Shown: piece after piece, positions 18,698 to 28,022 of the stretch
Layout: each line of letters begins with the position of its first letter
Numbering within the stretch: position 1 is the stretch's first letter
Assembly (NCBI RefSeq): GCF_014197145.1
Contig: NZ_JACIEZ010000001.1
Coordinates: 744,001 to 808,000, forward strand
From: Gellertiella hungarica
GTDB taxonomy: Bacteria > Pseudomonadota > Alphaproteobacteria > Rhizobiales > Rhizobiaceae
DNA length: 64,000 bases
Reading direction: 5' to 3'
Position numbers and translations under genes: made by a program
The notes under the pieces: generated by a model
Database searches by the model: none
What the model saw: only the letters and a program-made list of their open reading frames with translations
What the model was told of the DNA's origin: nothing

Positions 18698-20092
18698 ATG
18701 ATCCCGATCTCCACATTCAGCGGCAGGAAGGTTGCTCTGTTCGGTCTCGGCGGCTCGGGTCTGGCGACCGCGAAGGCGCTCGTTGCAGGCGGGGCGGAGG
18801 TGCTGGCCTGGGACGACAATCCCGACAGCGTGGCGAAGGCCGGCGAAGCCGGAATTGCCACGGCCGATCTTCGCGGCATCGACTGGCCGGCGCAGGCCGC
18901 CTTCGTGCTGTCGCCCGGCGTGCCGCTCACCCATCCGAAACCGCACTGGACCGTCGACCTCGCCCGTGCGGCGGGCGTGGAGGTCATCGGGGACGTGGAG
19001 CTCTTCGTGCGCGAGCGCCGTGCGCTCCAGCCGGGTTGCCCGATGATCGCCATTACCGGCACCAACGGCAAGTCCACCACGACGGCGCTGATTGCCCATA
19101 TCCTCAAGGCGTCGGGACGGGACACCCAGCTTGGCGGCAACATCGGGACGGCCATCCTGACCCTCGATCCGCCGGCGGCCGATCGCTACTACGTGATCGA
19201 GTGTTCCTCCTACCAGATCGATCTGGCGCCGACGCTCGACCCGACGGCGGGGATTCTCCTCAACCTGACGCCCGATCATCTGGACCGGCACGGCACCATG
19301 CAGCATTACGCTGAGGTGAAGGAGCGTCTTGTCGCGGGAAGCGATGTTGCCATCGTCGGGGTCGACGACAGCTATTGTTCCCTCATTGCCGACCGCATCG
19401 AGAAGAGCGGACGCAAGGTGATGCGCATCTCGAGGCGGCAGGCGCTGGAAAACGGGCTTCATGCGGAAGGCAGCGCCATCGTCCGCAGCACCGGCGGATC
19501 GAGCGAAACCATTGCCGATCTTGCCGGAATCCAGACGCTCCGCGGCAGCCACAATGCCCAGAACGCCGCCGCGGCCATCGCCGCGTGCCTGGCCGTCGGG
19601 CTGAGCCGCGACGAGATACAGGCCGGCCTGACGTCGTTCCCGGGACTGAAGCACCGCATGCAGCCGGTCGGCCGGATCGGCCATACGGTCTTCGTCAACG
19701 ACAGCAAGGCCACGAATGCGGATGCGGCGGCGCCCGCCCTTTCGAGCTACGAGCGGATCTACTGGATCGCCGGCGGACTTCCGAAATCGGGCGGCATCAC
19801 CAGCCTCGCGCCTTTCTTTCCGCGCATAGCCAAGGCCTACCTGATCGGCGAGGCTGCGCCGGAATTTGCCGCGACGCTGGGCGAGGCCGTGCCTTACGAG
19901 ATTTCGGGCACGCTGGAGCGGGCCGTGGCCCATGCCGCAGCCGATGCGGCCGCAGACGGCGCGCCCAATGCGGTGATGCTGTCCCCGGCTTGCGCAAGCT
20001 TCGACCAGTACAAGAATTTCGAGGTCAGGGGCGATGCTTTCGTTGCCCATGTGGCGGCGCTTTCCGGCGTCACCATGCTGATCGCTTCCTGA
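18698..20092 (+). CDS. murD: UDP-MurNAc-L-alanine--D-glutamate ligase
   Basis: 464 residues from ATG 18698 (a frame open 27 bases further up overlaps mraY). MurD adds D-glutamate to UDP-MurNAc-L-Ala. N-terminal Rossmann domain with [18 protein letters not shown]-loop [14 protein letters not shown], then [11 protein letters not shown] and [10 protein letters not shown]-terminal domain with [11 protein letters not shown], typical of Mur ligases. The size is usual for the family. ftsW follows after 15 bases. Confidence 0.95.
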   Translation: MIPISTFSGRKVALFGLGGSGLATAKALVAGGAEVLAWDDNPDSVAKAGEAGIATADLRGIDWPAQAAFVLSPGVPLTHPKPHWTVDLARAAGVEVIGDVELFVRERRALQPGCPMIAITGTNGKSTTTALIAHILKASGRDTQLGGNIGTAILTLDPPAADRYYVIECSSYQIDLAPTLDPTAGILLNLTPDHLDRHGTMQHYAEVKERLVAGSDVAIVGVDDSYCSLIADRIEKSGRKVMRISRRQALENGLHAEGSAIVRSTGGSSETIADLAGIQTLRGSHNAQNAAAAIAACLAVGLSRDEIQAGLTSFPGLKHRMQPVGRIGHTVFVNDSKATNADAAAPALSSYERIYWIAGGLPKSGGITSLAPFFPRIAKAYLIGEAAPEFAATLGEAVPYEISGTLERAVAHAAADAAADGAPNAVMLSPACASFDQYKNFEVRGDAFVAHVAALSGVTMLIAS

Positions 20093-20107
20093 ACGGGGGA
20101 CTGAGAT

Positions 20108-21262
20108 ATGGTTAGCCGCGCGGAACGGGGACCGATAGCCGACTGGTTCTGGACCATCGACCGGTTTTTCCTCGCCACATTCATCCTGCTGATGGGCATC
20201 GGTTTCATGCTGTCCTTCGCGGCCTCGCCCGCCGTTGCGCAGCGCATCAACCTCGAGCCCTTCTTCTTCGTGAAGCGCCATGCCGCCTTCCTGCTGCCGG
20301 GGCTAGCGCTGATGGTGGGTCTCTCCTTCCAGACCCCGCGACAGGTGCGGCGCACCGCGATCATCCTGCTTCTGGTCTCGCTGGCCATGATGCTGCTGGC
20401 GCTCTTCTTCGGGCAGGAGGTAAAGGGCGCGCGGCGCTGGATCACGCTTGCGGGCATCTCCATCCAGCCTTCGGAATTCATGAAACCCGCCTTCGTGGTG
20501 GTCTGCGCATGGCTGTTTTCCGAACATGCCCGCCAGCCCGAAATTCCCGGCAATCTCTTTGCGATCATTCTCTTCGGCATCGTCGGCGCGCTGCTCGTGG
20601 CGCAGCCTGACCTTGGCCAGACGATCCTGACCAGCGCCGTGTGGGGCGGCATGTTCTTCATGGCCGGCATGCCGTGGCTGTGGATCATCCTTCTCGGCTC
20701 GCTCGGCGCCGGCGGTTTCGTCGCCGCCTACTATGTCTTCCCGCACGTGGCGGGCCGCGTCGACCGCTTCCTGACGGGCGAAGGCGACACCTTCCAGGTG
20801 GACACCGCGCGCGAGGCGATCATCCGCGGCAACTGGTACGGCCAGGGACCGGGCGAGGGCGTCGTCAAGCGCATCATCCCCGATGCCCATACGGACTTCA
20901 TCTTCTCGGTCGCGGCGGAAGAGTTCGGCATCCTGTTCTGCATGGCGCTGGTGGCGATCTTTGCCTTCATCGTGCTCAGGGGCCTGCGCCACGCCTTCCG
21001 CGAGCAGAACGACTTCAACCGCTTCGCCGTCGCCGGCCTCGTCCTGCAGTTCGGCATCCAGTCGATGATCAACATCGGCGTCAACCTGCAGCTCCTGCCG
21101 GCAAAGGGCATGACCCTGCCCCTGATCTCCTATGGCGGCTCTTCCATGCTGGCCATCTGCGTCACGGCGGGCTTCATCCTCGCGCTCACCCGCCACCGGC
21201 CCGAAAAACGCGCGCTCGAGCGCAGCCTCTTCCGGGTCGCCCAGGGCGTTCCGGCCGAATAA
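20108..21262 (+). CDS. ftsW: Peptidoglycan glycosyltransferase FtsW
   Basis: 384 residues, about ten membrane helices, SEDS family. FtsW polymerises lipid II at the septum with FtsI as its cognate transpeptidase. Conserved blocks: GARRWI (in KGARRWITLAGISIQPSEFMKP), AQPDLGQT, the large periplasmic loop with GNWYGQGPGEGVVKRIIPDAHTDFIF, and PLISYGGSSM near the end. The HTDFIF block carries the Asp that is essential in SEDS enzymes. Start ATG 20108 has GGGGA upstream. Confidence 0.95.
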   Translation: MVSRAERGPIADWFWTIDRFFLATFILLMGIGFMLSFAASPAVAQRINLEPFFFVKRHAAFLLPGLALMVGLSFQTPRQVRRTAIILLLVSLAMMLLALFFGQEVKGARRWITLAGISIQPSEFMKPAFVVVCAWLFSEHARQPEIPGNLFAIILFGIVGALLVAQPDLGQTILTSAVWGGMFFMAGMPWLWIILLGSLGAGGFVAAYYVFPHVAGRVDRFLTGEGDTFQVDTAREAIIRGNWYGQGPGEGVVKRIIPDAHTDFIFSVAAEEFGILFCMALVAIFAFIVLRGLRHAFREQNDFNRFAVAGLVLQFGIQSMINIGVNLQLLPAKGMTLPLISYGGSSMLAICVTAGFILALTRHRPEKRALERSLFRVAQGVPAE

Positions 21263-21274
21263 GGACCGCGGCAA

Positions 21275-22399
21275 ATGGCTCAACCCCTGATCCTTCTTGC
21301 CGCCGGCGGTACCGGCGGCCATCTCTTCCCTGCCGAGGCGCTGGCCCATGCGCTGAAGGCGGAGGGATATGCGGTGCATCTCGTGACAGACAGCCGCGCC
21401 GAGCGCTTTGCCGGAAAGTTCCCGGCAGACGAAATTCATGTCGTGCCTTCGGCCACCATCGGCTCGAAGAACCCGATCGCGGTGGCGAAAGCCTTCTGGC
21501 GCCTGTGGACGGGCTATCGCCAGGCGCGGGCTCTGATCCGGCGCCTGAAACCGCGCGCTGTCGTTGGCTTCGGCGGATACCCGACGGTGCCGCCGCTGAT
21601 GGCGGCAAGCGGCCTCGGCATTCCCACCGTCATCCATGAGCAGAATGCGGTGATGGGCCGCGCCAACCGCCTGCTGGCCAAGCGGGTGAATGCCATTGCC
21701 GGCGGCTTCCTTCCGGAAACCTCGGGCGAGTTTGCGGCAAAGACCGTGACGACGGGCAATCCCGTGCGGCCTGCGGTGCTTGCTGCGGCCGACGTGGCCT
21801 ACGAGCCCTCTGCCGGCGACGCACCCTTCAATCTCGTGGTGTTCGGCGGCAGCCAGGGTGCGCAGTACTTTTCGGAGGCCGTCCCGCAGGCAATCGCGCT
21901 GCTCGACGAGGGCCAGCGCCGGCGCCTCCGCCTGACGCAGCAGGCCCGCCCGGAGGATCTGCAAGCGGTGAAGGAGCGGTACCAGGAGCTCGGCATTGCG
22001 GCAGACGTCTCGCCGTTCTTCGGCGACATGGCCGAACGCATCGCGCGCGCCCATTTCCTGATTACCCGGTCTGGCGCATCCACCGTTTCGGAGATCTCGG
22101 TCATCGGAAGGCCGGCGATCCTCGTGCCCTATCCGCATGCGCTCGATCACGATCAGGCCGCAAACGCCGCGACCCTTGCCCAGAAGGGCGGCGCCAAGGT
22201 CATCGCCCAGGCGCAGCTGACGCCGGAGAAACTGTCGGCGCTCATCCACGGCGCCATGACCGATCCCGACCGCATGTCCGCGATGGCGGCTGCGGCCAAG
22301 GCTTCGGGCAAACCTGATGCTACCCGCTTGCTTGCCCGGCTCACCGGGTTTATTGCGGCAGGAAAGACCATGACGGAATTCAAGAGGACCAGATCATGA
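21275..22399 (+). CDS. murG: Undecaprenyl-PP-MurNAc-pentapeptide GlcNAc transferase
   Basis: 374 residues. MurG adds GlcNAc from UDP-GlcNAc to lipid I, giving lipid II at the inner face of the membrane. The N-terminal glycine-rich loop is [50 protein letters not shown] and the C-domain donor site RSGASTVSE with [14 protein letters not shown] are present. GT-B fold, family GT28. It overlaps murC by 4 bases (ATGA). Confidence 0.96.
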   Translation: MAQPLILLAAGGTGGHLFPAEALAHALKAEGYAVHLVTDSRAERFAGKFPADEIHVVPSATIGSKNPIAVAKAFWRLWTGYRQARALIRRLKPRAVVGFGGYPTVPPLMAASGLGIPTVIHEQNAVMGRANRLLAKRVNAIAGGFLPETSGEFAAKTVTTGNPVRPAVLAAADVAYEPSAGDAPFNLVVFGGSQGAQYFSEAVPQAIALLDEGQRRRLRLTQQARPEDLQAVKERYQELGIAADVSPFFGDMAERIARAHFLITRSGASTVSEISVIGRPAILVPYPHALDHDQAANAATLAQKGGAKVIAQAQLTPEKLSALIHGAMTDPDRMSAMAAAAKASGKPDATRLLARLTGFIAAGKTMTEFKRTRS

Positions 22400-23811
22400 A
22401 GATGCCGAAGGCCATCGGCCTTGTCCATTTCATCGGTATCGGCGGTATCGGCATGAGCGGCATTGCCGAAGTGCTGCACAATCTCGGACACAAGGTGCAG
22501 GGCTCCGACCAGGCCGACAGCGCCAACGTCCAGCGCCTGCGCGACAAGGGTATTCCCGTGCATATCGGCCACAAGGCGGAAAATCTTGGCGAGGCCGAGG
22601 TGGTGGTCGTGTCCACCGCGATCCGCAAGGATAACCCGGAACTGGTCGCGGCGCGCGAAAAGCTGCTGCCGGTCGTTCGCCGGGCGGAAATGCTGGCGGA
22701 ACTCATGCGTTTCCGCAATGCGATTGCGATCGGCGGAACGCATGGCAAGACAACGACCACCTCGATGATCGCGACGCTGCTCGAGGCGGGCGGACTGGAT
22801 CCGACGGTCATCAATGGCGGCATCATCAACGCTTACGGCACCAATGCCCGCATGGGCGAGGGTGAGTGGATGGTGGTCGAAGCGGACGAAAGCGACGGCA
22901 CCTTCCTGAAGCTGCCTGCGGATGTCGCGGTGGTCACCAACATCGACCCCGAGCATCTCGACCATTACGGCAGCTTCGATGCCGTGCGCGCCGCTTTCCG
23001 GCAGTTTGTCGAGAATGTGCCGTTCTACGGCTTCGGCGTCATGTGCCTCGATCATCCGGAAGTGCAGTCGCTGGTTGCCAAGATCGAAGACCGCAAGGTC
23101 ATCACCTACGGCGAGAACCCGCAGGCCGATGTGCGCTTCATGAACGTGCGCTACGAGGGAACGCGGTCGGTCTTCGACGTGGAAATCCGCCGTCGCCGGA
23201 CCGGCCAGACCTTCCTTCTGAAGCAGCTGGCGCTGCCCATGCCGGGGCGCCATAACGTGTCGAATGCCACCGCAGCCGTCGCCGTCGCCAACCGGCTCGG
23301 CATTTCCGATGCGGATATCCGCAAGGGTCTTGCGAGCTTCGGCGGCGTCAAGCGGCGCTTCACGCTGACCGGCGAGTGGAACGGCATCCAGGTCTTCGAC
23401 GATTACGGGCATCATCCGGTGGAAATTCGCGCCGTGCTGAAGGCGGCGCGGGAAGCCTGCAAGGGCCGGATCATCGCCGTTCATCAGCCGCACCGCTATA
23501 CGCGCCTGTCATCGCTGATGGAGGAGTTCTCCGGCTGCTTCAACGATGCCGACAGCATCATGATCGCGCCGGTCTATTCCGCGGGCGAGGATCCCATCGA
23601 GGATGCGAACTCGGAAATCCTGGTATCCCGCATCAAGGCCGGCGGCCATCGCGACGCCCGCTATCTGCCGTCCCCGGACGGGCTGGCGGATATCGTGGCG
23701 CAGATCGCATCCCCCGGCGATTTCGTGGTCCTGCTCGGCGCAGGAAACATCACCGCCTGGGCGGCGGCGCTGCCGAAGGAACTGGCGGCAAAGGCAGGAC
23801 AAAAGGCATGA
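22396..23811 (+). CDS. murC: UDP-N-acetylmuramate--L-alanine ligase
   Basis: 471 residues. MurC adds L-alanine to UDP-MurNAc, the first stem-peptide step. [17 protein letters not shown] opens the N-terminal domain; the P-loop is [27 protein letters not shown] and [11 protein letters not shown] form the central domain; [12 protein letters not shown] and [13 protein letters not shown] are in the C-domain. It is bounded by ATGA overlaps with both murG and murB, so the three are tightly coupled. Confidence 0.96.
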   Translation: MKMPKAIGLVHFIGIGGIGMSGIAEVLHNLGHKVQGSDQADSANVQRLRDKGIPVHIGHKAENLGEAEVVVVSTAIRKDNPELVAAREKLLPVVRRAEMLAELMRFRNAIAIGGTHGKTTTTSMIATLLEAGGLDPTVINGGIINAYGTNARMGEGEWMVVEADESDGTFLKLPADVAVVTNIDPEHLDHYGSFDAVRAAFRQFVENVPFYGFGVMCLDHPEVQSLVAKIEDRKVITYGENPQADVRFMNVRYEGTRSVFDVEIRRRRTGQTFLLKQLALPMPGRHNVSNATAAVAVANRLGISDADIRKGLASFGGVKRRFTLTGEWNGIQVFDDYGHHPVEIRAVLKAAREACKGRIIAVHQPHRYTRLSSLMEEFSGCFNDADSIMIAPVYSAGEDPIEDANSEILVSRIKAGGHRDARYLPSPDGLADIVAQIASPGDFVVLLGAGNITAWAAALPKELAAKAGQKA

Positions 23812-24770
23812 GACAGGTGAATGGCGAAGAACTTCTGGCGCGGCTCGGTTCCGGCGTGGAAACGCTGCGCGGCCGCCTGACCCCGGATGCGCCGATGGAT
23901 CGGATGACGTGGTTCCAGGCCGGCGGGCCGGCGGAGCTGCTCTTCCAGCCGCAGGATGTGGAAGACCTGCAGGCCTTCCTCAAGCTGCTGCCGGAAGATG
24001 TGCCCCTTACGGTCGTGGGCGTCGGCTCGAACCTGCTCGTGCGTGACGGCGGCATCAAGGGCGTGGTCGTGAGGCTCTCGGCCAAGGGCTTCGGCAATGT
24101 CGAGGAGGCTGGCGAAAACCGCATCCGCGCGGGCGCCATCTGCCCCGACAAGAATGTTGCGGCCTTTGCCATGGATCGCGGGCTCGGCGGCTTCCATTTC
24201 TACTACGGCATCCCCGGCTCCATCGGCGGCGCCTTGCGCATGAATGCCGGGGCCAACGGCGCCGAAACCCGGGAGCGCGTGATCGAGGTCGAGGCGCTCG
24301 ACCGGCAGGGCAACCGCCATGTGCTCTCCAATGCCGACATGGGCTACAGCTATCGCCATTCCTCCGCACCGGCGGAACTCATCTTCACCCATGTGACCTT
24401 CGAGGGGTATCCGGAAGACAAGGCGAAGATCCGCGCCGACATGGATGCCGTGCGCCATCACCGCGAAACGGTGCAGCCTGTGCGGGAAAAGACCGGCGGT
24501 TCGACCTTCAAGAATCCCGAGGGCCATTCAGCCTGGCGTCTGATCGACGATGCCGGTTGCCGGGGCCTGATGATCGGCGGGGCGCAGATGTCCTCGCTTC
24601 ACTGCAATTTCATGATCAATACGGGGCAGGCGACCGCCTACGACCTCGAATATCTCGGCGAGACCGTGCGCCAGCGCGTCTACGAGAATTCCGGCGTGCT
24701 GCTGGAATGGGAAATCAAGCGTCTCGGCAAGTTCATTCCGGGACGCGAGGTGATCCCGTTCCAGGCCTGA
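23808..24770 (+). CDS. murB: UDP-N-acetylenolpyruvoylglucosamine reductase
   Basis: 320 residues from ATG 23808 in the ATGA overlap with murC; the longer frame runs antiphase through murC. MurB is the FAD enzyme that reduces UDP-GlcNAc-enolpyruvate to UDP-MurNAc with [20 protein letters not shown] and [21 protein letters not shown] bind FAD; the catalytic Ser lies in [12 protein letters not shown], and the C-terminal end has [17 protein letters not shown]. It is the last gene of the upstream dcw block, since the RTX island follows instead of ddl. Confidence 0.96.
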   Translation: MRQVNGEELLARLGSGVETLRGRLTPDAPMDRMTWFQAGGPAELLFQPQDVEDLQAFLKLLPEDVPLTVVGVGSNLLVRDGGIKGVVVRLSAKGFGNVEEAGENRIRAGAICPDKNVAAFAMDRGLGGFHFYYGIPGSIGGALRMNAGANGAETRERVIEVEALDRQGNRHVLSNADMGYSYRHSSAPAELIFTHVTFEGYPEDKAKIRADMDAVRHHRETVQPVREKTGGSTFKNPEGHSAWRLIDDAGCRGLMIGGAQMSSLHCNFMINTGQATAYDLEYLGETVRQRVYENSGVLLEWEIKRLGKFIPGREVIPFQA

Positions 24771-24814
24771 CGCCTTCCGGGTTGGCCGCCTCGCGGCCGG
24801 CCCTTCTCTGCTCA

Positions 24815-24886
24815 ACCGGCTCCGGTATCGCGGCGACGTTGACCAACAAGCCTGGGATAACGGCCGCGGACTTCTGGGTCATCTGA
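24815..24886 (+). pseudogene. Relic of the C-terminus of an RTX protein
   Basis: Just after murB, plus-strand codons ending in TGA at 24884-24886 read TGSGIAATLTNKPGITAADFWVI. This closely matches the last residues of the neighbouring RTX genes (DGSG...LIATLSNKAIITYADFIVI and KFATLTKGLALTASDFYVI). No upstream RTX repeats or start codon belong to it; the frame upstream runs into murB in another phase. I read it as a decayed remnant of a third, tandem RTX gene. Its 3' end sits 40 bases before a strong terminator that may once have served it. Confidence 0.7.
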
Positions 24887-24926
24887 GGTCAGGGCAGAAG
24901 CAGCCCATCCGGCGCCCGACATGAAA

Positions 24927-24950
24927 AAACCCGCCTGACGAGGCGGGTTT
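24927..24950. terminator. Bidirectional rho-independent terminator after murB
   Basis: AAACCCGCCT and AGGCGGGTTT form a perfect 10-bp stem with loop GACG, preceded by six A and followed by TTT. It can end both the murB transcript and the convergent RTX gene. Confidence 0.88.
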
Positions 24951-24974
24951 CTTGCATGTGCGGTGGCAGGAGGT

Positions 24975-25871
24975 TCAGATCACGATGAAGTCCGCATAGG
25001 TGATGATCGCCTTGTTCGACAGGGTCGCGATCAGCACCGGTGCCCCGCGGCCGGAGCCATCGGCATCGTAGAACAGCTTTCCGGTGTCTGATTCGTAGAC
25101 GATATAGTCGTTGGCGTCCCTGGCCACGCCTGCCGTGTTGCTGGTGAAGAAGGCGCTGCTCATGGTGCCGGCGGCGCCCAGCTTCGTGAAAATGGCGTTT
25201 TCCAGCAGCATGCTGTCATCCACCCGATAGAAATCCGTGATGATGTCCCGGTTGGTCGTGGCATTCGGGGCCGTGGCGAAGATGAAGCTGTCAGCGCCGC
25301 TTCCTCCGACGAGCGTGTCTATGCCGATGCCGCCCGAAAGGCGATCCGCGCCGATGCCGCCGTACAGTGTGTCGTTGCCGCTTTCGCCGAAAATCTGGTC
25401 ATTGCCGGCGTCGCCCAGAAGCACGTCGTTGCCGCCCCGTCCGTACATGACGTCATTGCCGGCATAGGCGCGCGCCACGTCGGCGCCGTTGGACAGGATA
25501 AAGGTGTCGGCTCCACCGAGGATGGAGGCAAAGATGGCAAAGTCGTCCGACGTGCCGATTGTCTTTGCGGCATTCCACATCGAAAGGGCGCTGTAGCTGA
25601 AGTTCTGCACGGCGAAGAGGGGCGTTACGCCCGACATGCCGAGATAGCCGGTGATCGTGCCGCCAGTAACGCCATACGCATTGTAGGTCAGGCCGCGGCC
25701 ACCGAACACATCGGCATAGCCAGAACCGTAGCTGAAAACGGCCACGTCTTCATAGGTGACGTTGCCGTACTTCCGATAGACGTTATTGTAGAACGAATAG
25801 TACGAGGACATGATGTCGTTCAGGTTCAGATTGTTCATGTTCAGCGCGTAAGTGGCGGTAATCGTAGCCAT
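24975..25871 (-). CDS. RTX repeat secreted protein
   Basis: 298 residues. The N-terminal 130 residues are Tyr/Asn/Gly-rich with no family I recognise. Then come calcium-binding nonapeptide repeats at about 137-195 (AGNDVMYGRGGNDVLLGD, AGNDQIFGESGNDTLYGG and similar), and a C-terminal domain ending in ITYADFIVI. Repeats of GGxGxDxxx bind Ca2+ outside the cell, and the acidic-hydrophobic end (DFIVI) is typical of type I secretion signals; no type I exporter gene is in the window. The C-terminal 90 residues align well with those of the divergent metalloprotease (VDDSMLLENAIFTKL versus VDDVIYLENAVFTAL), so the pair share a secretion module. The Shine-Dalgarno sequence lies inside a hairpin. Confidence 0.8.
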   Translation of the reverse strand: MATITATYALNMNNLNLNDIMSSYYSFYNNVYRKYGNVTYEDVAVFSYGSGYADVFGGRGLTYNAYGVTGGTITGYLGMSGVTPLFAVQNFSYSALSMWNAAKTIGTSDDFAIFASILGGADTFILSNGADVARAYAGNDVMYGRGGNDVLLGDAGNDQIFGESGNDTLYGGIGADRLSGGIGIDTLVGGSGADSFIFATAPNATTNRDIITDFYRVDDSMLLENAIFTKLGAAGTMSSAFFTSNTAGVARDANDYIVYESDTGKLFYDADGSGRGAPVLIATLSNKAIITYADFIVI

Positions 25872-25878
25872 GCGTGTT

Positions 25879-25898
25879 CTCCCCGATTAACGGGGGAG
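25879..25898 (-). promoter_or_regulatory. Hairpin that sequesters the ribosome site of the RTX gene
   Basis: On the minus strand CTCCCC and GGGGAG form a 6-bp stem around an 8-base loop; the 3' arm GGGGAG is the Shine-Dalgarno sequence, 7 bases before the ATG at 25871. Folding would hide the site. Regulation through it is inferred. Confidence 0.5.
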
Positions 25899-25980
25899 GC
25901 ATAGTATCTTCCTTGCCCGTGCACAACCTCTGGAATTGTTCAGCTTTGGGTGCATGCACAATTGAAGCGGGAGGATGTTT

Positions 25981-26042
25981 TTGCTGTTTGTGAAAACAGA
26001 CATTATATAAAATGATAATGTATTACCTAAATCCGATTTAGG
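25981..26042 (+). promoter_or_regulatory. Promoter with two operator-like palindromes for the RTX metalloprotease
   Basis: TTGCTG (25981-25986), 17 bases, then TATATA (26004-26009) form a good vegetative promoter. ACATTAT/ATAATGT (26000-26021, 8-base spacer) covers the -10 and start region. CCTAAATC-C-GATTTAGG (26026-26042), a perfect 8-bp inverted repeat around one base, lies just downstream. Both positions suit a repressor. The regulator is unknown. Confidence 0.6.
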
Positions 26043-26093
26043 GTTTCGTGCCTACAACCGATCCACGAAAGACAACGGTGGGTTTGGTGTGAC

Positions 26094-27743
26094 ATGGCGA
26101 CCAATGTGCTTAGCGATACACAGTTCAGCGGCTATGTGAACTTTCTCGCCACCGATCTGGCAGGCGGGCAGCTGGCGCTTGGCAAGACCACCATTTCCGT
26201 CAACCTCGACGGGCTGAAGGACAATGCGGCGCAGCTCGATTCGGCCCTGAAGGCCCTTTCCCTCTGGAGCTCCGCCACGGGCCTCAGCTTCGTGACCGTC
26301 ACGGGGGCAACCCGGGCAGACATCACCTTCAACAATGACGGTTCCGGCGACGCCTACACGAGCTGGGGCGGCACCGGTGCGCAGATCCAGGTGTCGCAGG
26401 ACTGGATGGCGGGCTGGCCGGTGAACATGCAGTGGGGCATCGGCTCCTACGGGCTGCAGACCTTCGTGCACGAGATCGGCCACGCCCTCGGGCTTGCCCA
26501 TGGCGGGCATTACAACGGCACCGGCGACTACGCGACCGACCGCCTGTTCGACATCGATACCTGGCAATACTCGGTCATGTCCTATTACGAGCAGTCGAAC
26601 TATACGGCCAACGGGGCGACGAACTTGTTCATCAACGGACCGATGATCGCCGACATCGCCGCCATCCAGCAGATGTATGGCGTCCTTGCTGTCAATGGCG
26701 GCGATACCGCCTATGGCGCGGCATCGACGGTGATGCTCGGCGTGACGGATTTCGGCCGGTTCGCCCGTTCCTCCTTCACCATCCACGATACGTCGGGCTA
26801 CGACACCATCAACCTGTCGAACGCGGCGATGGGCAGCCTGCTGGATCTGCGGCCCGGCTCCTTCTCCAACGTCAACGGTTCCGTCGGCAATGTTGCGATC
26901 GCGACCGACACCGTGATCGAGCAGGCGATCGGAAGCGGTTTCAACGATACCCTGATCGGCAATACGGCAGCCAACAAGCTGACGGGACTTGCCGGCGCAG
27001 ACACGCTTTGCGGTCTTTCGGGCAACGATACGCTCGATGGCGGGCTCGGCAATGATGTGATCGTCGGCGGGGCGGGCAACGACACCCTGATCGGCGGCAA
27101 CGGCAGCGATACCCTGCGGGGCGGGGCCGGTGACGACCGCTACTATGTCGACGTCGCCACCGACATCGTGGACGAGCTTTCCGATGGCGGTGCGGGTGTC
27201 GACATGGTGGTTTCCAGCATCAGCTTCGCGCTCGGCGCCTCCCAGATCCTGGGCACGGTCGAAAATCTCGTCCTCTCCGGTTCGGCGGCGATCAATGGCA
27301 CCGGCAACGGGCTCGCGAACGCCATCACCGGAAACGGTGCCTCCAACATCATCAACGGTGCAGGGGGCAACGACGTGCTCTATGGCGGTGCCGGCAACGA
27401 TTTCCTGACCGGCGGTACGGGCCGGGACATCTTCGTGTTCAACACGTCGCCGAACAGTCTGTCCAACTCCGACAAGATCATCGACTTCAATGTGGTCGAT
27501 GACGTGATTTACCTGGAGAATGCGGTCTTTACGGCGCTTTCCACCGCAGGCGCGCTGGCGGCAGCAGCCTTCGCGAAGAATTCCACCGGGCGGGCGGGCG
27601 ATTCCAGCGACCGCGTGATCTACAACAGCCTCGACGGCAATCTCTATTACGACCTCGATGGGACAGGTGCTTCGGCAGGGGTGAAATTTGCCACCCTGAC
27701 GAAGGGGCTGGCCCTGACAGCGAGCGACTTTTACGTCATCTGA
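26094..27743 (+). CDS. Serralysin-like RTX zinc metalloprotease (M10B)
   Basis: 549 residues. The catalytic domain comes first (about 1-220): zinc motif HEIGHALGLAH at 126-136, with His126, His130 and His136 as ligands and Glu127 as base, and the Met-turn SVMSYY at 160-165 whose Tyr164 is the extra serralysin ligand. DIAAIQQMYG follows. RTX nonapeptides occur in two blocks (about 300-345, 425-450), then the same C-terminal module as the divergent RTX gene, ending ASDFYVI, the type I secretion signal type. It has no Sec signal and almost no propeptide compared with classical serralysins, which usually have a short one. Predicted to be an exported, Ca2+-dependent protease. The start has only a weak GGTGGG site. 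Confidence 0.9.
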   Translation: MATNVLSDTQFSGYVNFLATDLAGGQLALGKTTISVNLDGLKDNAAQLDSALKALSLWSSATGLSFVTVTGATRADITFNNDGSGDAYTSWGGTGAQIQVSQDWMAGWPVNMQWGIGSYGLQTFVHEIGHALGLAHGGHYNGTGDYATDRLFDIDTWQYSVMSYYEQSNYTANGATNLFINGPMIADIAAIQQMYGVLAVNGGDTAYGAASTVMLGVTDFGRFARSSFTIHDTSGYDTINLSNAAMGSLLDLRPGSFSNVNGSVGNVAIATDTVIEQAIGSGFNDTLIGNTAANKLTGLAGADTLCGLSGNDTLDGGLGNDVIVGGAGNDTLIGGNGSDTLRGGAGDDRYYVDVATDIVDELSDGGAGVDMVVSSISFALGASQILGTVENLVLSGSAAINGTGNGLANAITGNGASNIINGAGGNDVLYGGAGNDFLTGGTGRDIFVFNTSPNSLSNSDKIIDFNVVDDVIYLENAVFTALSTAGALAAAAFAKNSTGRAGDSSDRVIYNSLDGNLYYDLDGTGASAGVKFATLTKGLALTASDFYVI

Positions 27744-27772
27744 CGCGGGCCGCAGAACCCCGTTGAGAAGGG

Positions 27773-27804
27773 AAATCCTCCTGTCCGCAAGGGCGGGAGG
27801 ATTT
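27773..27804 (+). terminator. Rho-independent terminator of the metalloprotease gene
   Basis: AAATCCTCC (27773-27781) pairs with GGAGGATTT (27796-27804), with a T-rich tail. It closes the RTX island and should insulate ddl from it. Confidence 0.82.
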
Positions 27805-27870
27805 TCGTTTCTGCAGCCATTCCCGTTCCCCGCATGACGGCCTTTTTGCTTGTGCAGCTCCCAACTCTCT

Positions 27871-27904
27871 GATTCTAAGACAGGAATCGGTGGAATCCTG
27901 ATTC
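27871..27904. promoter_or_regulatory. Cluster of four CcrM methylation sites (GANTC)
   Basis: GATTC (27871), GAATC (27884), GAATC (27893) and GATTC (27900) fall within 34 bp, about 250 bases before ddl. GANTC is the target of the cell-cycle methyltransferase CcrM in alphaproteobacteria, and its methylation is read by GcrA at division promoters in Caulobacter. In GC-rich DNA one site per 250-300 bp is expected, so the cluster is unlikely to be chance. Confidence 0.6.
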
Positions 27905-28022
27905 GTCTCCGGTGCCTGCTTCCCCGGGCCTCGGCCATGGCGCGCGGGAGCGTCGAGAACTGCGGCATGGCGCCATGAGGCGTTGCGGGCGACCAAAAAA
28001 ATTCGCCTTACAACCGCGCCGG

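Noticed and set aside
26052-27968. 638-codon minus-strand frame opposite the metalloprotease
   Set aside because: Repeat-rich shadow of the RTX repeats; no start signal and no family resemblance.
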